DNA of 43,881 nucleotides from Deltaproteobacteria bacterium (GTDB taxonomy: Bacteria; Myxococcota_A; UBA9160; UBA4427). Under the pieces are notes generated by a model that saw nothing but the letters and a program-made list of their open reading frames with translations, was not told the origin of the DNA and did no database searches. The DNA is taken from NCBI GenBank assembly GCA_019310975.1, contig JAFDDH010000018.1:1-43881 (forward strand), given 5' to 3'. Every line of letters begins with the position of its first letter. Position 1 is the stretch's first letter. Both the position numbers and the translations under genes were made by a program. Of this stretch, positions 1-5,802 are shown one piece after another.

Positions 1-2
1 AA

Positions 3-83
3 CTCTCCAGCGACGAAGAGGCCCATCGGCTGCAGCAAACCGAGGCGGGCGACGACGCCGGGGCCGACGCCGGTCGGCCCTGA
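3..83 (+). CDS. C-terminal end of an unidentified protein (partial)
   Basis: The window opens inside a reading frame that ends at TGA 81-83. The 26 visible residues are hydrophilic, rich in Ala, Asp, Glu and Gly, and look like a disordered tail (ending ADAGRP). A perfect hairpin follows 46 bases later, as expected after the end of a gene. Function cannot be judged. The reading frame is inferred only from the stop position and residue composition. Confidence 0.4.
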   Translation, partial: LSSDEEAHRLQQTEAGDDAGADAGRP

Positions 84-129
84 CACGGGTCGAGCGGCCG
101 CTCCCGAAGAGCGCGCCGCCCAGAAGCAC

Positions 130-161
130 GACGCCCCGGGACCACTCGATCCCGGGGCGTC
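130..161. terminator. Strong GC hairpin, probable terminator
   Basis: A perfect 12-bp inverted repeat: left arm 130-141 (GACGCCCCGGGA), loop 142-149, right arm 150-161. It sits 46 bases after the stop of the partial gene at the left edge. No T-tract follows on the plus strand, so it is either a non-canonical terminator or a 3'-end-stabilising hairpin. Confidence 0.55.
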
Positions 162-736
162 AGATCGAGGCCTCCCCCCCCGGATGGGCCGCGATCTCTG
201 AATCTCTCTTCGACTTGTGGGCCGGGGACTTGACCGATTATCTGCGACACGGCTGCCGACTTGAGAAAGGAAGACGGAATCCTGTGTTCTTTTCACTGCA
301 TCCAAGCGTCGATCGGGTGCCTTGCTGGGGCGCTGTCACATCGACATCGACGCCACGCGATGGCCCGCAGAGAAGGTCGTAAACTCTTGAAAATGCGGGC
401 AAACCTCATAGCCGCGTGGGGACGGTTGGTGTATGCTTGCAGCCCGAAATCGGATTTGTGCTGGAATTCCGGCCAGTTGGATCGCTGGCCCGATTGCTGC
501 ATTCCGCTTCTCGGGTGCCCTTTCGAAGGGTGCTGCAGGGTGCGTGGAAGAGTGACTGGAATCAACGTTCCGACCGCTCGACGCGATGCCTGGAGCCCCG
601 GTGATCGAGGGTGATCGAGGGGCGATCGAGAAAGTCGTTCCCGCTTGAGAAACGGCGTTGCGGTGCCTTGTTGGACAGAGAACGACAAGCAGCAAGCGAA
701 GAGGCGAGAGGCGAGAGTAGGAGGAGGCGGATCCGA
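162..736. other. 575-base stretch without a convincing gene
   Basis: Open frames exist on both strands here (for example plus 261-614 and minus 293-997), but they have Arg/Ser/Pro-rich compositions typical of antisense GC-rich DNA, show no domain and lack convincing ribosome sites. Short imperfect GATCGAGG repeats occur at 603-633. The stretch presumably holds the promoter and leader of the small gene at 737. No tRNA or other RNA structure was recognised. Confidence 0.4.
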
Positions 737-946
737 ATGGACGTGAAGATCAAAGTGAGCCTGGAGTTTTCCGTCTCGGAGAGCGGTCTCGAGGACGCGC
801 TCGACGAGTACGACGAGCTGACCGTGGAAGGCCTGGTGGCCGAACTGCTCGATAAGTCGATTGCGTGCGACGACATCGTCGTCAAGGTGATCGATGGACC
901 GAACAACCTTGAGGAGTACGACGAGGTCAAGCTCTCCACTGGGTGA
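737..946 (+). CDS. Small acidic hypothetical protein (69 aa)
   Basis: Not recognised. The ATG at 737 is preceded by a good ribosome site (GAGGAGG at 721-727, with GGAGG ending about 10 bases upstream), which decides the start inside a longer open frame. The product is strongly acidic, with many Asp and Glu. It opens with an alternating pattern (MDVKIKVSLEF) suited to a beta strand, followed by a probable amphipathic helix around residues 17-45 and a second strand (DIVVKVID). That alpha/beta layout resembles a small folded domain. A short hairpin lies 15 bases after the stop. It stands alone: the next gene is on the opposite strand and converges on it. Coding status is supported by composition and ribosome site only. 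Confidence 0.55.
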   Translation: MDVKIKVSLEFSVSESGLEDALDEYDELTVEGLVAELLDKSIACDDIVVKVIDGPNNLEEYDEVKLSTG

Positions 947-961
947 GCCCGACGCCAATAA

Positions 962-977
962 GGCCGATGATTCGGCC
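962..977. terminator. Small hairpin between convergent genes
   Basis: GGCCGA (962-967), loop TGAT, TCGGCC (972-977), located between the stop of the 69-aa gene and the stop of the converging metalloprotease gene. The stem is short and there is no T-run, so this is a weak terminator candidate. Confidence 0.25.
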
Positions 978-1069
978 GGGGCACACAGCCCAAACATACA
1001 TTTCGAGACGCCGTGGCCCCCAGCGCCGCGGCGTCGTTCGTTCTGGCAGCGCCCTCGGGCGCGCCGAAT

Positions 1070-1513
1070 CTAGAACAGGCTGAGCTGCACCGGCCCCGAC
1101 GCGACCGGCTCCGCGATCGGCTCGCGAACGGGCGCGGGCCCGGGCGAGGGGGGCGCATGCGGCGCCGCCGGCGGCGCCGCGCGCGGTCCAGGCCGGTAGA
1201 TGCCCTGGTGGCGCGACCACTCCAGCAGCTCCAGATAGAAGCCCTGGAAGCGCGGCCCATGGTTGAAGTGGCGCAGGTGCGCGAGCTCGTGACAGAGCGT
1301 ACTGACGAGGCTCGAGTATTTGAGCGGCCGACCCGTGCTGGCGTGGCGCAGGCGGATCTTGATGGTGCCGTCCGAATAGCAGATCCCGTAACGGCTCTTG
1401 ACGTTGGCTCGCTCGGCCTCGAGCACGCCATAACGCAGCCTGAAGCGCACGCAGATGCGATCCGCATCTCGCCTCAGTCGCGCCATCAGATCCTGCCTGG
1501 TACGACGATCCAT
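1070..1513 (-). CDS. SprT/WLM/YgjP-like zinc metalloprotease with C-terminal clamp-binding motif
   Basis: A 147-residue protein from the ATG at 1513; an in-frame upstream extension looks non-coding. Residues 1-70 carry a basic helix and two strands (YGICYSDGTIKIRL), followed by the zinc site HELAH (75-79) and a third ligand His85 in NHGPRF. This is the HExxH-x5-H arrangement of SprT, WLM and YgjP-type minimal zincins. Residues 107-140 are a Pro/Ala-rich linker, probably disordered. The last residues are PVQLSLF, ending directly at the TAG stop. QL(S/D)LF is the established consensus by which bacterial proteins bind the beta sliding clamp. The layout parallels eukaryotic SPRTN, a SprT protease with a PCNA-binding box that digests DNA-protein crosslinks, so a replication-coupled repair protease is inferred. 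dnaA lies about 1.2 kb away, but on the other strand and in its own unit. Confidence 0.75.
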   Translation of the reverse strand: MDRRTRQDLMARLRRDADRICVRFRLRYGVLEAERANVKSRYGICYSDGTIKIRLRHASTGRPLKYSSLVSTLCHELAHLRHFNHGPRFQGFYLELLEWSRHQGIYRPGPRAAPPAAPHAPPSPGPAPVREPIAEPVASGPVQLSLF

Positions 1514-1658
1514 CGTCGCCGGCGCAGTGTTCCCCTGTGCGGCCGCCACGTCAACAGTCCGGCAGGCGTGGCCGCGCGCATCGCCTATCTTTGTTGCGGC
1601 CGCAGCGCGTTGTGGCCGAGCGCGCGTAGAGGCGCGCCGATGCCCGGGGAGCCGGCCT

Positions 1659-2336
1659 ATGACCACGCCCGACGAGCCGGAGACGATCCCGATCTTCCCA
1701 CTGCAGAGCGTCGTCCTCTTTCCGACGCAGACGGTGCCGCTCTATATCTTCGAGCCGCGCTACCGGCAGCTGACCGCGGACGCGCTCGCCGGCGATCGAC
1801 GCATCGGCATGGTGGCGGTGCGGCCCGATCATGTCGCCGAGATGGCGGGCGACCCACCGCTCTTCGAGATCGGCTGCGAGGGCATGATCGGCCAGGCCGA
1901 GGAGCGGCCGGACGGCACCTACACGATTCTGCTGCAGGCTACGCGACGCTTCCGCCTCGAGGCCGAGACGCAGCGACCCGCCGAACGGCTCTACCGCGTT
2001 GCAGAGGTGAGCGGGCTCGCCGATCCGCTCCCCGCACAGAGCCGCGAGCACATCAAGCTCGTGCGCAATGAAGTCCTCGATCAGCTCGGCGCGCTGCTGC
2101 GTCGGGCGACCGGCGAGGGCTCGCCCGCTCCCTCTCTCGAGCGCCTCGACGGCATCGACGACACCCGCCTCGTCAATGCGCTCTGCCAGGCCATCGAGCT
2201 CGGACCGCTCGAGAAGCAGCAGCTTCTCGAGGCACCGGGCGTGCCCGAACGCTACGACACGCTCTGCGATCTGATGCGCTTCCGCCTTGCGGAGCTCGGC
2301 GCTCGCGGCGGACCGGGACCGACTGCGCTGCAATGA
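1659..2336 (+). CDS. Lon N-terminal (substrate-binding) domain protein
   Basis: 225 residues. The ATG at 1659 has GGGGAG 8 bases upstream and is followed at once by the domain signature (IPIFPLQSVVLFP, then PLYIFEPRYRQL), so the longer upstream frame is rejected. The whole protein is one Lon-substrate-binding (LON/PUA-like) domain: a beta-rich first half to about residue 115 and a helical second half (EHIKLVRNEVLDQLGALL). It has no AAA+ or protease domain, so it is a stand-alone LON-domain protein and not Lon itself. Such proteins are widespread in Proteobacteria; their function is not settled, and a role in binding or presenting substrates is inference. It diverges from the metalloprotease gene, with 145 bases between the two starts. 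An AT-rich inverted repeat begins 14 bases after its stop. Confidence 0.85.
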   Translation: MTTPDEPETIPIFPLQSVVLFPTQTVPLYIFEPRYRQLTADALAGDRRIGMVAVRPDHVAEMAGDPPLFEIGCEGMIGQAEERPDGTYTILLQATRRFRLEAETQRPAERLYRVAEVSGLADPLPAQSREHIKLVRNEVLDQLGALLRRATGEGSPAPSLERLDGIDDTRLVNALCQAIELGPLEKQQLLEAPGVPERYDTLCDLMRFRLAELGARGGPGPTALQ

Positions 2337-2724
2337 GCTCAGTCACCACGTATTTTCGAGTAATATTTCGAAAACACTCGAAAATAGTAGATATCAGCAG
2401 TTCTGGTCCAGCGATGCGATTGACCCCCGACACCCCGGTGCGCCTACGAAACCAGCTTAAGCTCTATACAGACGCCCCCGAATTGCAACCACTATCCGGA
2501 ATGCAAACGCCGGTTCTTACCGGCATGAAACGATATTTCATACCTGTCGGGAACTCCTCTGGGCGGTCGCCTGGCTCGCGATTTCGACTTTGCGAAATGA
2601 CCGGTAGCTGTGGTTAACTCTGCTCCGTTGCCTCCGTGAACAACCATCCTCCCCCTGGATCGATCGGGACCGGATCAAATCCCCAAAATTCTGCCGCATT
2701 GCGCAGAATCTGGCGCAGGACAGT
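2337..2724. promoter_or_regulatory. AT-rich, repeat-rich region upstream of dnaA (possible oriC or dnaA control region)
   Basis: 388 bases without a convincing gene. Base composition is much more AT-rich than the surroundings, most clearly at 2341-2400. Several perfect inverted repeats are visible: TATTTTCGAG / CTCGAAAATA (2351-2360, 2377-2386) around a central TTTCGAAA; GCCGGT / ACCGGC (2509-2514, 2519-2524); ATGAAA / TTTCAT (2525-2530, 2536-2541); ATTTCG / CGAAAT (2581-2586, 2593-2598); ATTCTGC / GCAGAAT (2688-2694, 2703-2709). One near-consensus DnaA box, TTAACCACA, lies on the minus strand at 2609-2617, one mismatch from TTATCCACA. Only one such box was found, so an origin is possible but unproven. 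Autoregulatory operators of dnaA are an alternative. Confidence 0.4.
2351..2386. repeat. AT-rich inverted repeat with three TTCGA cores
   Basis: Perfect 10-bp arms at 2351-2360 and 2377-2386 flank a palindrome TTTCGAAA (2366-2373), so the TTCGA core occurs three times at near-regular spacing. It begins 14 bases downstream of the LON-domain gene. It may be an operator, a terminator of that gene, or part of an origin unwinding region. Confidence 0.5.
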
Positions 2725-4188
2725 ATGACCTTCACCCCCGAGGTCTGGAACGGTGTTTTACGTCGCTTGCAAGGCGAAATGCCGACGTTCTCCTTCGAGG
2801 CCTGGCTGGCCCCATTGGAACCTCAGGTCGATGACAGTGGGCTGGTATTGATGTGCCCCTCGTCGTTCCACCGCGACCGCATTCGCAGTCATTTCCTGCC
2901 CCAGATCCATCGCTGCCTCAGTGAGATCGCGGGCGAGAGCATGGCGGTCGAGCTCGGCATCGCGACCGCGCAGACCGGGGCGCGCGCCGCACCGGTTGCC
3001 GCAGCCGCTCCGGATCCGCTCCGATGCGAGCCCCGCAAGGCTCCGCCCGCGCGCGAGCGCCGCCGCAATGTGCACGAGCCGCCGCCGCGCCCCGGCGGTC
3101 GCACGACTGCAGCGCAGACAAGGCAGAGCGACCCCGCCACGCCGTCCGGGCCCGCCGCGTCGCCCTTCACCTTCGACAGCTTCGTGGTGGGTCCGTGCAA
3201 TGCGCTCGCCCGCGAGGCCGCGCTGGCGATCGCGCGCGGCGAGCAACGCAACCTCAATCAGCTCTACCTGCGCTCTGCGCCTGGCATGGGCAAGACCCAC
3301 CTCGCGCGCGCCGTCGCCGACGCCGCAAGATGCCTCGGCAACGCAGACGTTCGCTACGTGAGCGCGGAGCGCTTCACCAACGAGTTCCTCTTCGCATTGC
3401 AAAATCGAAGCACCCGAGAATTCAAGAAGCGCTATCGCGGCCGTCGTCAGCTCCTGGTAATGGAAGACGTTCAATTCCTGGCCAGCAAGCAGGCGACCCA
3501 GCTGGAGTTCTTCCACACAGTGCAGCACGTGCTCGACGCTGGCGGCAAGCTCGTATTCACCGGCGACCGCATGCCGCACGAGATGCCAGATCTCGCTGCG
3601 CGCGTCCGCTCGCAGCTCGCTGGCGGCTTCGTGGCCGAGCTCGAGCCACCCGACGCACGGGTGCGGCGTGCCATCCTACGTAGCAAGGCGGCGCACGGCG
3701 GCGTCAAGCTGCCCGCCGATTGCCTCGACCTGTTGGTCGATTCGATTTCAGGTAGTGTGCGCGACCTCGAGAGCGTACTCGTGCAGCTGGTCAACACCGC
3801 TTCACTCTTGAAGCGCCCGATCGACCAGCCGCTCACCCGCGACGCCATCGAGAAGAAGACTTCGCGCACCTGCGTGCCCGCCCATACCCTGGATATTGCC
3901 AGCGTGATCGGTGTGGTGTCCGGCTTCTTCCAGACCTCGCCCGAACGGCTCGCATCGCGCTCGCGCAAGAAGGAGGTGCTGCTGCCGCGCCAGCTCACCA
4001 TGTACCTCTGCCGTCGCTACACGGAGGCTTCGGTGAGTGAGATCGGCGCGGCCTTCGGACGCGACCACCCCAGCGTGCGCAACGCCATCCTCAAGATCGA
4101 GCGCGCCATGCTGGAGCGCGCCCCGCTTCGCTACCAGGTCGAGGCACTTTCCGACCGGCTCGACCGCATGCTGGGCCCCAACGCGTAG
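2725..4188 (+). CDS. dnaA: Chromosomal replication initiator DnaA, divergent
   Basis: 487 residues. Domain I is at 1-85 (VWNGVLRRLQ, FEAWLAPL). Residues 86-147 form a Pro/Arg/Ala-rich linker. The AAA+ domain starts at FTFDSFVVGPCN (148). Walker A is APGMGKTH (K190, T191), where most DnaA proteins have GGVGLGKTH. Walker B is VMEDVQFL (E247, D248) in place of the usual DDIQFL. Sensor 1 is TGDR, and sensor 2 Arg346 is in GSVRDLE. The box VII region reads ARVRSQLAGG: the position of the E. coli arginine finger R285 is Gln297, while the R281 counterpart (R293) is kept. Domain IV is standard: the basic loop SRSRKKEVLLPRQ and the GRDHPSVRNAI helix that reads the DnaA box. The ribosome site is weak (AGGA 4 bases before ATG). 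It is either a divergent main initiator or a second paralogue. Confidence 0.9.
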   Translation: MTFTPEVWNGVLRRLQGEMPTFSFEAWLAPLEPQVDDSGLVLMCPSSFHRDRIRSHFLPQIHRCLSEIAGESMAVELGIATAQTGARAAPVAAAAPDPLRCEPRKAPPARERRRNVHEPPPRPGGRTTAAQTRQSDPATPSGPAASPFTFDSFVVGPCNALAREAALAIARGEQRNLNQLYLRSAPGMGKTHLARAVADAARCLGNADVRYVSAERFTNEFLFALQNRSTREFKKRYRGRRQLLVMEDVQFLASKQATQLEFFHTVQHVLDAGGKLVFTGDRMPHEMPDLAARVRSQLAGGFVAELEPPDARVRRAILRSKAAHGGVKLPADCLDLLVDSISGSVRDLESVLVQLVNTASLLKRPIDQPLTRDAIEKKTSRTCVPAHTLDIASVIGVVSGFFQTSPERLASRSRKKEVLLPRQLTMYLCRRYTEASVSEIGAAFGRDHPSVRNAILKIERAMLERAPLRYQVEALSDRLDRMLGPNA

Positions 4189-4353
4189 GATCTACACGGC
4201 CGAAGGCCGTGTATCCGTACAAAGCGAGATCACAGATCTCGATCAGTAGGATTTACACGGCCTAAAGGCCGTGTATCCGTACAAAGCGAGATCACAGATC
4301 TCGATCGGTAGGATCTACACTGCCGAAGGCAGTGTATCCGTACAAGGCGAGAC
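4186..4353. repeat. Tandem 61/62-bp double-hairpin repeats (about 2.7 copies)
   Basis: Units start at 4186, 4247 and 4309 (TAGGAT...). Each begins with hairpin A: TACACGGCC-GAA-GGCCGTGTA at 4193-4213; the same arms with loop TAAA at 4254-4275; and TACACTGCC-GAA-GGCAGTGTA at 4316-4336. In copy 3 the G-to-T change in the left arm is matched by a C-to-A change in the right arm, so pairing is kept. Units 1 and 2 then carry TCCGTACAAAG and hairpin B, CGAGATC-ACA-GATCTCG (4225-4241, 4287-4303). Copy 3 loses similarity after about 4353. The first unit overlaps the dnaA stop codon. The hairpins may act as terminator, mRNA stabiliser or REP-like element. Confidence 0.85.
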
Positions 4354-4377
4354 CCGAACAAACGACTCGCTGCGCGG

Positions 4378-4578
4378 CTACGGCTGGCCGACGACCATCT
4401 GGCTCACGCTGCGATCGCCTTCGATCTGCCGGCGGGTGGCAAGCGTCTGATCCAGCGCGTGGACGGCTACGTGAAGACATTCGTGGCCGGCCAGCTGATC
4501 TGCGAGAACGGCGAGCCCACCGGCCATCTACCGGGCCGCCTGGTGGGTGGCGCGCAGCCCGCGCCCAGCATCGACTAG
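4378..4578 (+). pseudogene. Decayed C-terminal tail of an amidohydrolase (N-acyl-D-amino-acid deacylase type)
   Basis: Reading the frame that ends at TAG 4576-4578 gives about 65 residues with the typical tail of amidohydrolase-3 family enzymes: FDLPAGGKRLIQRVDGYV, then TFVAGQLICENGEPTG and LPGRLVGG. The rest of the enzyme, including all metal ligands, is absent. The upstream sequence in this frame runs into the tandem hairpin repeats and then into dnaA. There is no start codon or ribosome site that would make a functional small protein. It is therefore a remnant left after deletion or rearrangement, and the repeats now mark the breakpoint. Family assignment rests on motif memory. Confidence 0.6.
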
Positions 4579-4602
4579 GAGCCTGACCCAAGACTTCGCG
4601 CG

Positions 4603-5802
4603 CTAGATCGCTGCCGCGGCCGCCGGCGGAGCGTCCGGAGCCTCGTGCTCCAGAGACCGAGGATCCAATGCCGGATCCTCAAAGCGCGCGATCTCCTTGT
4701 AGAGTGTCGAGCGCTCCACTGGGATTCGCCCGATCTCGCGGATCAAGCGACGGAAGTCCTCTGGCGCAGTGTTCTCGCCGTGCTCCGAGCCGGATTCGCG
4801 GCTGATGGACTCCTCCATCAGCGTGCCCCCAAAATCGTTGGCGCCGCTCTGTAGCGCGAGCTGTCCGAGCTTGTGGCCCATCTTCACCCACGAGACCTGG
4901 ATGTTCGTGATGTGCGGTCGCATGAAGAGCCGCGCTACCGCGACCATGCGCAGGTCCTCGTTGGCCGTGGATCCGGGACGTGCACCCAGCACATTGTAGA
5001 GCTTGTTGCGCTCGTGGATGTATCCGAGTGGAACGAACTCCGTGAACCCAGCCGTGCGCTTCTGGATGTCGCGAATCAGTCCCAGGTGGGCGGCGACGTG
5101 ACGCGGACTCTCGATGTGGCCGTACATCACCGTCGAGGTCGTCGGTAGACCGATGGAGTGCGCGCTGGTGATGATCTCCACCCAGCGGTCGGTCATCAGC
5201 TTGCGGGGCGCGAGGATCCTGCGAATTTCGTCGTCGAGGATCTCGGCCGCCGTGCCCGGCAGACTCCCCAGCCCGGCCTCGACGAGCCATCGCAGGTAAT
5301 CGTCGAGCGCCATCCCGCTCTTCTTATGCCCCCAATCGATTTCTTCGGGCGAGTAGGCGTGCAGGTGCAGCTGCGGGAACGCCTGCTTGATGTCCGCGAT
5401 CACGCGGTGGTAGTCGTGGTGGTTCTTCTGCGGGTGGATGCCGCCCTGGATGCAGATTTCCGTGGCGCCGCGAGCGATGGCCTCCGCACACTTGCCGAGC
5501 AACACGTCCATGTCGTGCACATAGGCGTCGGGCTGATGCTTATGCCGCGCGAAACCGCAGAACGAGCAGCCGACATAGCAGATGTTGGTGAAGTTCACAT
5601 TGCGACAGACCACGTAGGTGACGTCATCGCCCCTGTCCTCGCGGCGGGCCTGATCGGCGGCCCAGAGCAGCGCGTGCAGATCCGCGCCCTCGGCGCCGAG
5701 TAGGCGCTCGGCCTCCGCGATGGACATTTCCTTGCCCTCGAGCGCCGCATCCAGGATCTCGGCCACTCGCGGGTTCACGTCGTTCATCATGCGCTCGAAC
5801 AT
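4603..5802 (-). CDS. cofH: CofH, FO synthase subunit 2 (radical SAM)
   Basis: 399 residues. With CofG it makes 7,8-didemethyl-8-hydroxy-5-deazariboflavin (FO), the chromophore of coenzyme F420: CofH joins tyrosine-derived hydroxybenzyl to 5-amino-6-ribitylaminouracil. The radical-SAM cluster site is CYVGCSFCGF near residues 75-84, the CofH/MqnC-type spacing. Other family features are EICIQGGIHP, HAYSPEEI, TAAEILDDEIRRIL and PTTSTVMYGHIE. The C terminus ends in a Pro/Ala-rich tail. The start is the ATG at 5802, which overlaps the cofG stop by one base (TGATG) and has AAGGAGGAGG at the end of cofG as its ribosome site. A TTG one codon upstream is unlikely. Translational coupling with cofG fits two subunits needed together. 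Menaquinone-pathway MqnC/MqnE are the main alternatives, but the CofG partner argues for CofH. Confidence 0.92.
   Translation of the reverse strand: MFERMMNDVNPRVAEILDAALEGKEMSIAEAERLLGAEGADLHALLWAADQARREDRGDDVTYVVCRNVNFTNICYVGCSFCGFARHKHQPDAYVHDMDVLLGKCAEAIARGATEICIQGGIHPQKNHHDYHRVIADIKQAFPQLHLHAYSPEEIDWGHKKSGMALDDYLRWLVEAGLGSLPGTAAEILDDEIRRILAPRKLMTDRWVEIITSAHSIGLPTTSTVMYGHIESPRHVAAHLGLIRDIQKRTAGFTEFVPLGYIHERNKLYNVLGARPGSTANEDLRMVAVARLFMRPHITNIQVSWVKMGHKLGQLALQSGANDFGGTLMEESISRESGSEHGENTAPEDFRRLIREIGRIPVERSTLYKEIARFEDPALDPRSLEHEAPDAPPAAAAAI

Noticed and set aside
293-997. Minus-strand open frame of 234 codons and the plus-strand frame 261-614
   Set aside because: Low-complexity Arg/Ser/Pro composition, no domain, no ribosome site; the minus frame also runs through the better-supported 69-aa gene.
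2333-2617. 94-codon plus-strand ORF beginning at the LON-domain stop
   Set aside because: It runs across AT-rich DNA with several inverted repeats, has no ribosome site of its own and no recognisable domain; a regulatory or origin region is the better reading.
4186-4353. CRISPR-like array
   Set aside because: The units are contiguous 61-62 bp repeats without variable spacers, and no cas gene is present.
4332-4586. 84-codon plus-strand ORF after the tandem repeats
   Set aside because: Different frame from the amidohydrolase tail, which shows clear family motifs; this frame is Arg/Pro-rich noise.
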